Made by a program: the position numbers and the translations under genes. Below the pieces are notes generated by a model, which had not been told where the DNA came from, made no database searches, and saw only the letters and a program-made list of their open reading frames with translations. 64,000 bases of DNA from Collinsella aerofaciens (GTDB lineage Bacteria; Actinomycetota; Coriobacteriia; Coriobacteriales; Coriobacteriaceae): contig NAKE01000001.1 in NCBI GenBank assembly GCA_008680965.1, forward strand, positions 930,001-994,000. Reading direction: 5' to 3'. Below are positions 26,026-34,692 of this stretch, in pieces. Each line of letters opens with the position of its first letter. The stretch's first letter is position 1.

Positions 26026-26691
26026 CTAGCTGTTGGGGTCGCCCTTGAGGGTGTTGATATCCAAGTAGTCGTTGTCATCCTCTGCTTGCTGCGTTGCCGA
26101 TTCGGACGCAGTGGGGCCGCGGAACAGCTGGAATCCCTCAAACGCGATCACGCCGAGCAGAGCGATGATGATGGCGATAAAGACAACCTTTGCCGCTTGG
26201 GGAAACTCGGAGAAGTGCGGCGGCTCTTCCTCGGTGCCACGGGTATACGACGATGCCGATGCGTCCTTTACGCCGGTCTTGTTGTACTCGGGAGCCGTGT
26301 ATGCCGACTGCTGCGGGGCGGCATCCGCGGGTGTGCTGCTGGGCGCATGACGCTGTGCCGCTGCAGCGAGAAACGCCGCCGTCTCGGATGGATCGCTGAT
26401 GGGGTGGGGCACAGGGGCGGCTTTACGCGTCGTCTGCACGATGGGACGGGTGGCAAAGTCGTCCGCGGGCACGGATGCCGGTGCGGGTGTGGCGGAAGGT
26501 GCGGGCTTTGCACTTGTCGGGCGAGCTCCGCCGCCCATGAGTTCATCGGCGGTCCAAGGTCGGTCGCTCATCACGTCGTCGAGGCTCAACGCAAACAGAT
26601 CGTCTTCGCCCTCGTCAAACGCGTTTTTCGCATGCCTGGCGGTAGGCGCGGTGCCTCCGTGGCTGCTGCGTGATGCGTTGCTCGACCTCAT
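26026..26691 (-). CDS. Single-pass membrane protein of unknown function
   Basis: A 221-residue protein starting at an ATG behind AAAGGATG. The first 160 residues are low-complexity, rich in Ala, Pro, Thr and Ser, with an acidic patch FDEGEDDLFALSLDDVM. One membrane helix follows (VVFIAIIIALLGVIAFEGF, about residues 165-185), then a short acidic tail. The layout suggests a type II protein with a long cytoplasmic disordered arm. No family recognised. A strong terminator lies downstream on its strand. Confidence 0.75.
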   Translation of the reverse strand: MRSSNASRSSHGGTAPTARHAKNAFDEGEDDLFALSLDDVMSDRPWTADELMGGGARPTSAKPAPSATPAPASVPADDFATRPIVQTTRKAAPVPHPISDPSETAAFLAAAAQRHAPSSTPADAAPQQSAYTAPEYNKTGVKDASASSYTRGTEEEPPHFSEFPQAAKVVFIAIIIALLGVIAFEGFQLFRGPTASESATQQAEDDNDYLDINTLKGDPNS

Positions 26692-26811
26692 CTTGTCCCA
26701 TCCTTTCGAACTGTCTAGCCCTTCGATTATATGGAACTTGCCTTGTCACCGATGCCCGGATTCGCGCATTCAAGAACTCGTACTAAGGGGAGGATGGTTC
26801 AGGCGGGTCGT

Positions 26812-27465
26812 TTACTTGTCGTCAGCCTCTGCCTTGGCCTCGTTGAGGTAGCTGTAGAAGCTGTACTTGGAGATGCCAAAGAACTCGCAGGCGCGCTCGC
26901 TCGATTTGGAGATAAGGAAGGCGCCGCGGCGGTCGAGGTATCCGATAGCGCGAATGCGCTCGTCCTTGGTCATGAGGGCCGCAGGCTTGCCCACGTACCG
27001 CTCGCACTCGCGCAGCAGATCATCGAGCAGGTCGCCGATGTTTTTGGTGATGGGATCGGGCTCGGTGTATCCCTTGTCGCCCGTGCCGGTGAGCGCATCG
27101 AGCGAACGCTCAAATGCCTTCATGAGCGTGATGTCAAAGTTGATGCCCATAATGCCGACGGGGTTGCCAGCGTCGTCGCGAATGAAGATGGTCGACGATT
27201 TGAGCAGCTTGCCATCGGCGGTCTTGGTGAGGTACGGCGCGCGGTCGTGGACCTCGGCGGCATCCTCGTGCATGGACTCGAGCACGATGTGGCTGGGACC
27301 GTCGCCCAGTTTGCGTCCGCTGACGTGGCCGTTTTCAATCGCCACGATAGAGTGGTCCATGTCCTCGGTCTCCAGATCGTGGACGACGATTTCACAGTTG
27401 GGACCAAATTGGAGCGCCAGACTGTGTGCAAGACGCTTGTAAAACTCAATCTGTGCGGGGGTCAT
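26812..27465 (-). CDS. YheO-like PAS/helix-turn-helix transcriptional regulator
   Basis: A 217-residue protein; the ATG at 27463-27465 follows AGGAAGG. The PAS region covers about residues 10-125 (CEIVVHDLETEDMDHSIVAI, TIFIRDDAGNPVGIMGINFD). The C-terminal HTH includes ERIRAIGYLDRRGAFLISKS and FFGISKYSFYSYLNEAKAE. It shares its layout with the regulator at 1783-2439. It is divergent from mocA and the selenium-dependent hydroxylase maturation genes, which are candidate targets. Confidence 0.85.
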   Translation of the reverse strand: MTPAQIEFYKRLAHSLALQFGPNCEIVVHDLETEDMDHSIVAIENGHVSGRKLGDGPSHIVLESMHEDAAEVHDRAPYLTKTADGKLLKSSTIFIRDDAGNPVGIMGINFDITLMKAFERSLDALTGTGDKGYTEPDPITKNIGDLLDDLLRECERYVGKPAALMTKDERIRAIGYLDRRGAFLISKSSERACEFFGISKYSFYSYLNEAKAEADDK

Positions 27466-27630
27466 GGGTGCCTTCCTAAAAATTTGTTTGGGCTCACTGT
27501 GCCACAAATGCCACATGGTCGCAAATAACGAAAGTGCCGCTGCGTTATAAGACCGCCAACGGCCAGGACACCATCTTTATGCACCCGTGGCGCGAGTTAT
27601 GGGTACGATGGCTTCAGGGGAGGTATCACC

Positions 27631-28221
27631 ATGAAACTTGGTTGCGTCATTATGGCTTCGGGCGAGGGCAAGCGGTTTGGCTCTAACAAGATGCTTGCCG
27701 ATATCTGCGGAAAGCCGCTGATTCAGCGGACGATTGAGTCGGTGCCCAAAGGATTTGACGTTGTTGTTACGACGCGCTGGCCCCAAGTTGCCGAGATTTG
27801 CTGTGAGCTGCGCTGCGCATGCGCGCTGCACGATGGCGCGCTCAGGAGCGAGAGTGTGCGCGCCGGTCTTACCTGGGGAGCCGATCGCGGCTGGAAGGGC
27901 TGCCTCTTTTTGCCGGGCGACCAGCCGCTCGTGAGTTCGGATTCCTTTGAAGCACTCGCCGGTGCTTTTAAGGCCAACGGCGGCGTTGCGCCCGTGCGTC
28001 TTGCCCTAAACGGTGAACCCGCCTCGCCGGTGCTGTTCCCTGCGAGTCTCTTTCCCGACCTTATGGGTCTTAAGGGCAAGGATGGCGGATCGTCGCTGCT
28101 GCGCGGCCGCGCCGATGTCCAGTTGGTCGAGGCACGTGCCTACGAGTTGTGGGATGTCGACACCGCCAAGGGCCAGCGCCGCGTCTCGGAGCATATCGCG
28201 GCCTGCTACGCGCCTCGCTAG
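27631..28221 (+). CDS. mocA: Molybdenum cofactor cytidylyltransferase-like NTP transferase
   Basis: A 196-residue MobA-like nucleotidyltransferase with ATG behind GGGGAGG. The family start IMASGEGKRFGSNKML carries the G-x-G-x-R-x-G-x-x-K nucleotide-binding loop, and LFLPGDQPLVSSD has the metal-binding GDQP motif. MocA attaches CMP to molybdopterin to make the cytosine dinucleotide cofactor used by xanthine dehydrogenase-type enzymes. Its neighbours yqeC, yqeB and xdhC support this reading over plain MobA. Confidence 0.85.
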   Translation: MKLGCVIMASGEGKRFGSNKMLADICGKPLIQRTIESVPKGFDVVVTTRWPQVAEICCELRCACALHDGALRSESVRAGLTWGADRGWKGCLFLPGDQPLVSSDSFEALAGAFKANGGVAPVRLALNGEPASPVLFPASLFPDLMGLKGKDGGSSLLRGRADVQLVEARAYELWDVDTAKGQRRVSEHIAACYAPR

Positions 28222-28247
28222 CAGAAAGGACGCCAGGGTGGCGCCGG

Positions 28248-28982
28248 CTACTTGAGGCTGCTGGCGACGACGGGGCGGTCGAGAGCTGCCTCGAAGCGAT
28301 CTGCCATCGTTGGGTCGGCAAGCGTGTCGACTTGGTTGAGCATGATGCGGGCATTGTTGAGTTCCAGCGCCTGCATCTCGGCATTGAGCACTTGGGCGAC
28401 GCGCTCGGGCGTGGCAACGTCGGTGGGCTCGCAGCCGCAACGCTCGCAAAAGAGCTCGGGGCGGTGGACGGCTTCGTTGATGGGCTTGCCGAGCCCCGAA
28501 GCGCCGACGATCCAGGCGATGTCGGCTGTGCCAGAGGGAATTACCGGCTCCCAGGCGGCGTGGGCCTTGAGCGGGAGCCGCTTGCTGCCGTCTGCCTCGG
28601 CCAGGACGTAGTCAAAGCGCTGCGCCAGCTGGTCGAGCGCCTCGGCAGGGGAGGAGAGCTTGCCCGTCTCGGGGTCCAAGACACCAGCTTGGCAGATGCT
28701 TCCCCGCACAAGCCCCGAGCAGGCCTCGCAGGTGCAGCCTGGGGCGTGTAAGGCACCTGGCTTCCAGGGCGCGGCGTCCAGGCGACGGTTCGACCCGTCC
28801 CATGGCACGCCGGCGACGGGAAACATATGCGTGGTGGTGCAGAGGAGCACGCGGCCGCCGGCGCGCATAAGCTCAAGGCCGAGCGTCTTTAGCAGGGTCG
28901 ACTTGCCACCGCTGCCGATAATTGCGGTAATGCCCGGCTCGATCTTGAGCGCCGAGGCAAGGCCCCCGTTAATCGTTTCCAT
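28248..28982 (-). CDS. yqeC: Selenium cofactor biosynthesis protein YqeC
   Basis: A 244-residue P-loop protein. The nucleotide loop IIGSGGKSTLLKTL (residues about 21-34) and LLCTTTHMFPV, then VLAEADGSKRLPLKAH, are hallmarks of YqeC. YqeC and YqeB belong to the set tied to selenium-dependent molybdenum hydroxylases, where they are thought to insert labile selenium. The start ATG follows GGCGGTGA. It is convergent with mocA and divergent from yqeB. Confidence 0.88.
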   Translation of the reverse strand: METINGGLASALKIEPGITAIIGSGGKSTLLKTLGLELMRAGGRVLLCTTTHMFPVAGVPWDGSNRRLDAAPWKPGALHAPGCTCEACSGLVRGSICQAGVLDPETGKLSSPAEALDQLAQRFDYVLAEADGSKRLPLKAHAAWEPVIPSGTADIAWIVGASGLGKPINEAVHRPELFCERCGCEPTDVATPERVAQVLNAEMQALELNNARIMLNQVDTLADPTMADRFEAALDRPVVASSLK

Positions 28983-29083
28983 CTGTTCACCGCCGTATAA
29001 TGCTGTGATAAGAAATAATCATTAGCGTAGCGGCAGAACCGCTTTTGCTCTGATAAACCGTAGCACAGGGAGGTGCCCCGGGA

Positions 29084-29878
29084 ATGCTCGTTTATGTTCG
29101 CGGCGCCGGCGATATCGCCACGGGTGTGGCTGCTCGTCTGGTGCGCGCCGGCGTGTCGGTCGTCATGGCCGATATCGCGGTCCCCACGTGCATCCGTCGC
29201 ACGATCAGTTTTTGCGAGGCCATTCGCTTGGGCGAGGTTGAGGTCGAGGGCATTCGCGCCCGCTTGGCACAGACGCCGGCCGAGGCGCTTGAGATTACCG
29301 AGGCGGGGGATGTCGCCGTGGTGGTGGACCCCCAGGCACAGATGCTCGGCGAGCTTAAGCCCGCGGCCGTGGTCGACGCGATTCTGGCCAAGCGCAACTT
29401 GGGCACCACGCGCGATATGGCGCCTGCCGTCATCGCGGTAGGGCCGGGCTTTACCGCACCGGTCGATTGCGATGCCGTGGTCGAGACTATGCGCGGTCAT
29501 TTCCTCGGCCGCGTGATTACCCAGGGCTCACCCCAGCCCAATACGGGCGTGCCGGGTATCATCGCCGGATACGGCGAGGAGCGTGTTATCCACAGCCCTG
29601 CCGCCGGCGTGTTTAGGTCCGACCATGCGATCGGCGACATCGTGAGTGCCGGCGAGTGCGTTGGGTATGCGGGCGATACGCCCATGTTCACGACGATTGA
29701 CGGCTGCTTGCGCGGCCTTTTGGCAGATGGCGTCCAGGTCGCCGAGGGTTTTAAGTGCGCCGATGTCGACCCGCGCGGTGACGCCAGCTACATCAACTAT
29801 ATTTCGGACAAGGCGACATCGGTCGGCGGCGGCGTGCTCGAGGCGCTCGCCATGCTCACCGACGTTTTTAGGGGATAG
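29084..29878 (+). CDS. yqeB: Selenium-dependent molybdenum hydroxylase system protein YqeB (EF2563 family)
   Basis: A 264-residue protein with ATG behind AGGGAGG. The N-terminal Rossmann-like VRGAGDIATGVAARLVRAG and the block VIAVGPGFTAPVDCDAVVET are family features, along with RGHFLGRVITQGSPQPNTG and the C-terminal DVDPRGD. The family co-occurs with YqeC and SelD in organisms with Se-dependent xanthine or purine hydroxylases. Ten bases separate it from xdhC, so they form one transcript. Confidence 0.88.
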   Translation: MLVYVRGAGDIATGVAARLVRAGVSVVMADIAVPTCIRRTISFCEAIRLGEVEVEGIRARLAQTPAEALEITEAGDVAVVVDPQAQMLGELKPAAVVDAILAKRNLGTTRDMAPAVIAVGPGFTAPVDCDAVVETMRGHFLGRVITQGSPQPNTGVPGIIAGYGEERVIHSPAAGVFRSDHAIGDIVSAGECVGYAGDTPMFTTIDGCLRGLLADGVQVAEGFKCADVDPRGDASYINYISDKATSVGGGVLEALAMLTDVFRG

Positions 29879-29887
29879 GAAGCGACG

Positions 29888-30931
29888 ATGGAAAAGCTCG
29901 ATGTGGTGAATGCCGCGCTTGGCGCTCTGAAGGCTGGTAAGACGTGCGAGCTCGTGGTCGTGGCCGGTACGGCGGGGTCGTCGCCGCGCGGCGTGGGCGC
30001 CTGGATGGCCGTCTTTGCCGACGGAAGCCAAGCGGGCACTATCGGCGGCGGCAAAATCGAGCTCTTTGCGCTGGGCGAGGCCCTCGAACTGCTGGCCGCG
30101 GGGCAGTCGCGCCTGGTCCGCTACACCATGGGCGGCGAGAACTCCGATACCGGCATGATCTGCGGCGGAGCTATCTGCCTGTGCTATCTGCACCTGGACG
30201 CGACCAAGGCACCGTTGTTCCAGGAGATTGCCGACGTCTTGGCGTATCGACGCATCGGCGACTTTGTCATCGACTTTGAGCCGTTTTTCGCAAGAGCGCT
30301 CGAAAGCGACGCTGCCGAATACCATGGCGAGGAGTCGCGCCGCACCATTGTGGGTTGCCCTGGGCTTTCGCTGACGGAAGAGGGGAGTAAGGTCACCTGC
30401 ACCAATGCCGCCTCCGAGATTCCTCCCGCGCACATCGAGACGCTCTGCCCCGAGGGCCTAACCTACATCTTTGGCTGCGGACACGTGGGCGCTGCGACGG
30501 CGCGCGTGCTCACGGCGGCGGGCTTTGCCGTCGTGGCCTGCGACGACCGTCCCGGCACGTTGACGCCCGAATGGGTACCCGGTGTCTACGATCGTCGCCT
30601 GGTCGATTACAAGAACCTGGGCGAGCTGTGCCCCATCGGTCCGCGCGATCTGGTAGTCGTCGCCACGGCGGGCCACAAGTCCGATATCGATGTGGTGATT
30701 CAGGCGATGCACGCCAAGCCCGCTTACCTGGGCTGTCTGGGTTCGCGCCGCAAGACGGCCTTTGTGCGGGCTCGCATGGAGCAGGAGGGCTTTACGCAGG
30801 AACAGATCGACGGGCTGCACCTTCCGATCGGCGTTGCCATTCAGGCCGAGGACCCCGAGGAGATCGCCATCTCCATCGCCGCCGAGATGATCCACTTGCG
30901 CCGCACCAAGCTCGTCCCCCGCAAGCGCTAG
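29888..30931 (+). CDS. xdhC: XdhC/CoxI family molybdenum hydroxylase maturation protein
   Basis: A 347-residue protein. The N-terminal CoxI part has VVVAGTAGSSPRGVGAWMAV and GTIGGGKIE; the C-terminal Rossmann part has YIFGCGHVGAATARVL (about residues 195-210) and CLGSRRKTAFVRARME. XdhC proteins carry sulfurated molybdenum cofactor to xanthine dehydrogenase-like enzymes. The hydroxylase itself is not in the window. It is cotranscribed with yqeB and is the last gene before the ribosomal block. Confidence 0.9.
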   Translation: MEKLDVVNAALGALKAGKTCELVVVAGTAGSSPRGVGAWMAVFADGSQAGTIGGGKIELFALGEALELLAAGQSRLVRYTMGGENSDTGMICGGAICLCYLHLDATKAPLFQEIADVLAYRRIGDFVIDFEPFFARALESDAAEYHGEESRRTIVGCPGLSLTEEGSKVTCTNAASEIPPAHIETLCPEGLTYIFGCGHVGAATARVLTAAGFAVVACDDRPGTLTPEWVPGVYDRRLVDYKNLGELCPIGPRDLVVVATAGHKSDIDVVIQAMHAKPAYLGCLGSRRKTAFVRARMEQEGFTQEQIDGLHLPIGVAIQAEDPEEIAISIAAEMIHLRRTKLVPRKR

Positions 30932-31017
30932 TCTCCCTAAGGGATCAATTTGTGCGGGGGAGTTGTGGAGTTGTGCAGGCAGACGAGGTTTTTCTGGAAA
31001 TACGCTCCCGATGCGCG

Positions 31018-31023
31018 TATAGT
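31018..31023 (+). promoter_or_regulatory. Possible -10 element for the rplE operon
   Basis: TATAGT in the 229-bp gap before rplE; no good -35 is visible at the standard distance. A promoter is needed here because no ribosomal genes precede rplE. Confidence 0.35.
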
Positions 31024-31160
31024 ACCGATTGTTTTGTCGGCTCCTGCTGCGTCGAGTCCAAACCGCGAAATGCCATGAGCGGCGCGGATGCAGCCAGGAG
31101 GCACGAGGACAACCCACCGTGGCCACGCCCCGTGCTTAAAACCCCAAGAAGGAGTGAACA

Positions 31161-31718
31161 ATGGCAGAAGAGAAGTATGTGCCGCGTCTGAAGACCAAGT
31201 ACAACAACGAGGTCAAGCACCAGCTTCAGGAAAAGTTCCAGTACGAGAACGTCATGATGATCCCCAAGTTTGAGAAGATCGTCGTGAACATGGGTGTCGG
31301 CGAGGCCGCTACCGATTCCAAGGCCATCGACGGTGCCGTGCGCGACCTGCGCGCCATCACCGGCCAGCAGCCGATGATCACCCGTGCCCGCAAGTCCATC
31401 GCTACCTTCCGCCTGCGCGCTGGTATGCCGATCGGCTGCAAGGTTACCCTGCGTGGCGACCGTATGTGGGAGTTCTTCGATCGTCTGACCTCCGTCGCGA
31501 TCCCCCGTATCCGCGACTTCCGCGGCATCTCCGCCAAGAGCTTCGACGGCCGTGGTAACTTCTCCATGGGCGTCACCGAGCAGCTCATCTTCCCCGAGAT
31601 CGACTTCGACTCCGTCGATCACCAGCGTGGTATGGACATCACTTTCGTGACCACCGCCAACACCGATGAGGAGGCCAAGGCCCTTCTGGACGCCTTCGGT
31701 TTCCCGTTCAAGAAATAG
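31161..31718 (+). CDS. rplE: 50S ribosomal protein L5
   Basis: A 185-residue L5, starting behind GAAGGAG. The family core is clear: [20 protein letters not shown], the [19 protein letters not shown] block and [10 protein letters not shown]5 binds 5S rRNA in the central protuberance, with L18 encoded further along. It is the first gene of the ribosomal block here; the usual upstream neighbours rplN and rplX are absent and xdhC precedes it instead. Confidence 0.97.
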   Translation: MAEEKYVPRLKTKYNNEVKHQLQEKFQYENVMMIPKFEKIVVNMGVGEAATDSKAIDGAVRDLRAITGQQPMITRARKSIATFRLRAGMPIGCKVTLRGDRMWEFFDRLTSVAIPRIRDFRGISAKSFDGRGNFSMGVTEQLIFPEIDFDSVDHQRGMDITFVTTANTDEEAKALLDAFGFPFKK

Positions 31719-31733
31719 GTTCACCTGCCCTAT

Positions 31734-31763
31734 AAGCGCCGTTCCCACAAGGGGGCGGCGCTT
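31734..31763 (+). other. Hairpin between rplE and rpsN
   Basis: AAGCGCCG (31734-31741) pairs with CGGCGCTT (31756-31763), with CCC/GGG inside. No T-run follows, so it is likely a processing or regulatory structure inside the operon. Confidence 0.5.
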
Positions 31764-31797
31764 GGGGCGAACAATACTCTATGTGAGGAGGATATAA

Positions 31798-31983
31798 GTG
31801 GCTAAGACATCGATGATCGTCAAGTGCAATCGCAAGCAGAAGTTCTCTACTCGTGAGTACACGCGCTGCCAGCGCTGCGGCCGTCCGCACTCTGTGTACC
31901 GCAAGTTCGGCCTGTGCCGTGTCTGCTTCCGTGAGCTTGCACTCAAGGGCGAGCTTCCCGGCGTTAAGAAGGCCAGCTGGTAA
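31798..31983 (+). CDS. rpsN: 30S ribosomal protein S14, zinc-binding type (type Z)
   Basis: A 61-residue S14 starting with GTG behind GAGGAGG. The zinc ribbon CQRCG and CRVCF gives the four cysteines of the C+ short form. S14 helps assemble the 30S head. Length and cysteines match the type Z form common in Gram-positive bacteria. Confidence 0.97.
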   Translation: MAKTSMIVKCNRKQKFSTREYTRCQRCGRPHSVYRKFGLCRVCFRELALKGELPGVKKASW

Positions 31984-32102
31984 GTCACTACCAGCGTTTC
32001 AAGCATCCGTTTGGAACAGGGAAAACGCGCTAGTTAGGCTTTGCCGTTAAGGGCGGTGAAGAACCAAGAGCACGTGTTCATCAAGAACGAAGGAGAATCT
32101 GT

Positions 32103-32501
32103 ATGAACCTTACAGACCCGATCGCAGATATGCTTACGCGCATCCGTAACGCTAACTCTGTGAACAAGGCCACGGTCTCCATGCCGAGCAGCAAGAAGCT
32201 CGTCGAGATCGCTCGTGTTCTGCACGAGGAGGGCTACATCGAGGGCTACGATGTCGAGGACACCGTTCCCCAGAAGACTCTGCACATCACGCTTAAGTAT
32301 GGTCCCAAGAAGGCTAAGGTCATCAACGGCATCCGCCGCATTTCCAAGCCGGGCCTGCGTAAGTACACCGGCGTTGCCGACATGCCCCGCGTCCGCGGTG
32401 GCCTTGGTACCGCCATTATTTCCACCAGCCATGGCGTTATGACCGACCGCGATGCTCGCAAGCACAACGTCGGCGGCGAGATCATCGCTTACGTCTGGTA
32501 A
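32103..32501 (+). CDS. rpsH: 30S ribosomal protein S8
   Basis: A 132-residue S8 with ATG behind AAGGAG. Typical start [17 protein letters not shown] and C-terminal end [20 protein letters not shown] before GGEIIAYVW. It binds 16S rRNA helix 21 and in some bacteria represses its own operon; no operator structure was identified here. Confidence 0.97.
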   Translation: MNLTDPIADMLTRIRNANSVNKATVSMPSSKKLVEIARVLHEEGYIEGYDVEDTVPQKTLHITLKYGPKKAKVINGIRRISKPGLRKYTGVADMPRVRGGLGTAIISTSHGVMTDRDARKHNVGGEIIAYVW

Positions 32502-32534
32502 TTCGCTCGGTAGGTAGAAGGAAAGGAGATCACC

Positions 32535-33071
32535 GTGTCTCGTATCGGTAATAAGCCTGTCCAGATTCCCGCCGGAGTCGAAGTGGCAGTCAACGGCAAC
32601 AACGTTGTCGTCAAGGGCCCCAAGGGCCAGCTCGAGCTGGATGTCTTTGAGAAGCTCGCTATCAACGTCGAGGACAACGTCCTCACCGTTTCCCGTCCCG
32701 ACGACGAGCGTGAGACCCGTGCCCGCCACGGCCTCACCCGCGCTCTCATCCACAACATGGTTGTTGGCGTTTCCGAGGGCTTCGAGAAGAAGCTCGAGCT
32801 CGCCGGCGTCGGTTACCGCGTGCAGCAGAAGGGCAAGAACCTCGAGTTCTCCCTGGGCTTCTCGCACCCCGTGATCGTCGAGGCTCCCGAGGGCATCACC
32901 TTCGAGGTTCCCGACAACACCCACGTGAACGTCAAGGGTATCAACAAGCAGCAGGTCGGTCAGATCGCCGCTGAGATCCGCGGCCATCGTCCTCCCGAGC
33001 CTTACAAGGGCAAGGGTATCCACTATGTTGGCGAGCACATCCGCCGCAAGCTGGGTAAGGCCGCCAAGTAG
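32535..33071 (+). CDS. rplF: 50S ribosomal protein L6
   Basis: A 178-residue L6 starting with GTG behind AAAGGAG ([16 protein letters not shown]). The signature [19 protein letters not shown] lies at the C-terminus. It sits near the factor-binding site of the 50S subunit. Confidence 0.97.
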   Translation: MSRIGNKPVQIPAGVEVAVNGNNVVVKGPKGQLELDVFEKLAINVEDNVLTVSRPDDERETRARHGLTRALIHNMVVGVSEGFEKKLELAGVGYRVQQKGKNLEFSLGFSHPVIVEAPEGITFEVPDNTHVNVKGINKQQVGQIAAEIRGHRPPEPYKGKGIHYVGEHIRRKLGKAAK

Positions 33072-33096
33072 TCGTAACCGACTCACTCGCATAAGA

Positions 33097-33118
33097 CCAG
33101 CACCCCGTTAGGTGCTGG
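33097..33118 (+). other. Hairpin between rplF and rplR
   Basis: CCAGCACC and GGTGCTGG form a perfect 8-bp stem with a 6-base loop in the 75-bp gap. No adjacent T-run. Confidence 0.55.
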
Positions 33119-33146
33119 CAAGATCAACCTTTTTAGGAGTTTACGT

Positions 33147-33515
33147 ATGAACAAGCATAAGGCGAAGCTGGAAGGCCTCAAGCGTCGTCAGCGTCGTGTT
33201 CGCGGCAAGGTCTCGGGTACCGCCGAGCGTCCGCGTCTTCGCGTGACCCGTACTAACGCCAACATCTATGCCCAGATCATCGACGACAGCAAGGGCTCCA
33301 GCCTGACGCTCGTCTCTGCCTCGACCCTCGAGGCCGAGTTCAAGGGCACCCACACCTCGAACAAGGAGGCTGCGGAGAAGGTCGGTCAGCTCGTTGGCAA
33401 GCGTGCCATCGAGGCCGGCATCACCAAGGTCGCTTTCGATCGTGGTGGCCGTATCTACCATGGCCGCGTCAAGGCCCTCGCCGACGGTGCTCGTGCCGCC
33501 GGTCTCGAGTTCTAG
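33147..33515 (+). CDS. rplR: 50S ribosomal protein L18
   Basis: A 122-residue L18 with ATG behind TAGGAG. Basic N-terminal arm ([20 protein letters not shown]), then [18 protein letters not shown] and the C-terminal [20 protein letters not shown]. It binds 5S rRNA together with L5. Confidence 0.97.
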   Translation: MNKHKAKLEGLKRRQRRVRGKVSGTAERPRLRVTRTNANIYAQIIDDSKGSSLTLVSASTLEAEFKGTHTSNKEAAEKVGQLVGKRAIEAGITKVAFDRGGRIYHGRVKALADGARAAGLEF

Positions 33516-33529
33516 GAGGTATGTAGCAC

Positions 33530-34054
33530 ATGGCTCGTAATCAGAAGCAGCAGCGCGAGGCCTCCGAGTTCGAGGAGCGCGTCGTTTACATCAACCGCGT
33601 GTCGAAGACCGTCAAGGGTGGTCGTCGCATGAGCCTCGTCGCTCTCGTCGTCGTTGGCGACGGCAAGGGCAACGTCGGCGTTGGCATGGGCAAGTCCGCT
33701 GAGGTGCCCATGGCCATCTCCAAGGCGTCTCTCGATGCCAAGAAGAACATGTTCCACGTGCCGGTGACCGAGCAGGGCACCATTCCGCACGAGGTTCTCG
33801 GTCACTTTGGTGCCGGCCGCATCATCATCAAGCCCGCTGTCGAGGGTACCGGCGTTATCGCCGGCGGCGCTGTGCGTCCCCTCTTCGAGCTTGCTGGCAT
33901 CAAGAACGTCCTGTCCAAGTCCCTCGGTACCGACAACGGCCTCAACATCATCAAGGCTGCCGTCGAGGGCCTCAAGGAGCTCTCCAGCCCTGAGGACGTC
34001 GCGGCTCGCCGTGGCCTGACGGTCTCCGAGATGTTCGTCGGTAAGGAGAACTAA
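33530..34054 (+). CDS. rpsE: 30S ribosomal protein S5
   Basis: A 174-residue S5 with ATG behind TAGGAGG. The RNA-binding fold ([38 protein letters not shown]) and [20 protein letters not shown] are clear. It contributes to decoding accuracy and mRNA entry. Confidence 0.97.
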   Translation: MARNQKQQREASEFEERVVYINRVSKTVKGGRRMSLVALVVVGDGKGNVGVGMGKSAEVPMAISKASLDAKKNMFHVPVTEQGTIPHEVLGHFGAGRIIIKPAVEGTGVIAGGAVRPLFELAGIKNVLSKSLGTDNGLNIIKAAVEGLKELSSPEDVAARRGLTVSEMFVGKEN

Positions 34055-34056
34055 GC

Positions 34057-34239
34057 ATGGCTGACACCATCAAGATCAAGCAGGTCCGCAGCACCAATGG
34101 TTGCAAGCAGGACCAGGTCCGTACTGTCCGTGCCCTCGGTCTCCACAGGATCCGCGAGGTTCGCGAGATTGCTGACAACGAGTCCGTCCGCGGCATGATC
34201 TTCAAGGTCAAGCACCTTGTCGAGATTGTAGAGGAGTAG
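34057..34239 (+). CDS. rpmD: 50S ribosomal protein L30
   Basis: A 60-residue L30 (IKIKQVRSTNGCKQDQ, then LGLHRIREVREIADNESVRG), beginning 2 bases after rpsE. Length is normal for the bacterial protein. Confidence 0.95.
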   Translation: MADTIKIKQVRSTNGCKQDQVRTVRALGLHRIREVREIADNESVRGMIFKVKHLVEIVEE

Positions 34240-34242
34240 CAA

Positions 34243-34692
34243 ATGCAGCTTCACGATCTTACTCCCGCGCCCGGTTCCACCAAGAACCGCAAGCGCGTCG
34301 GCCGTGGCAATTCTTCGGGTCACGGCACCACTTCTGGCCGCGGTCAGAAGGGCCAGGGTTCCCGCTCTGGCGGCACCAAGGGTGCCGGCTTCGAGGGTGG
34401 CCAGACTCCGCTGGCTATGCGCCTGCCCAAGCTTCCGGGCTTCCGCAACCCCCGTCGTATCGAGTACACCGCCGTTAACGTTGAGCGTCTCGAGCGCAAG
34501 TTCGAGGACGGCGCTGTGATCGACGGTGCCGCTCTTAAGGCCGCTCGCATCACCAAGAGCGAGTTCGAGCCCGTCAAGGTGCTCGGCAATGGTGAGCTCA
34601 CCAAGAAGTTCACGGTCAAGGTCGACAAGGTCAGCGCTTCTGCGCAGGCCAAGATCGAGGCCGCCGGCGGAAAGGTCGAGCTGCCGTGCTAA
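34243..34692 (+). CDS. rplO: 50S ribosomal protein L15
   Basis: A 149-residue L15. Start [20 protein letters not shown] and the glycine-rich [20 protein letters not shown] are typical; the C-terminal [20 protein letters not shown] closes the fold. It overlaps secY by 7 bases. Confidence 0.97.
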   Translation: MQLHDLTPAPGSTKNRKRVGRGNSSGHGTTSGRGQKGQGSRSGGTKGAGFEGGQTPLAMRLPKLPGFRNPRRIEYTAVNVERLERKFEDGAVIDGAALKAARITKSEFEPVKVLGNGELTKKFTVKVDKVSASAQAKIEAAGGKVELPC

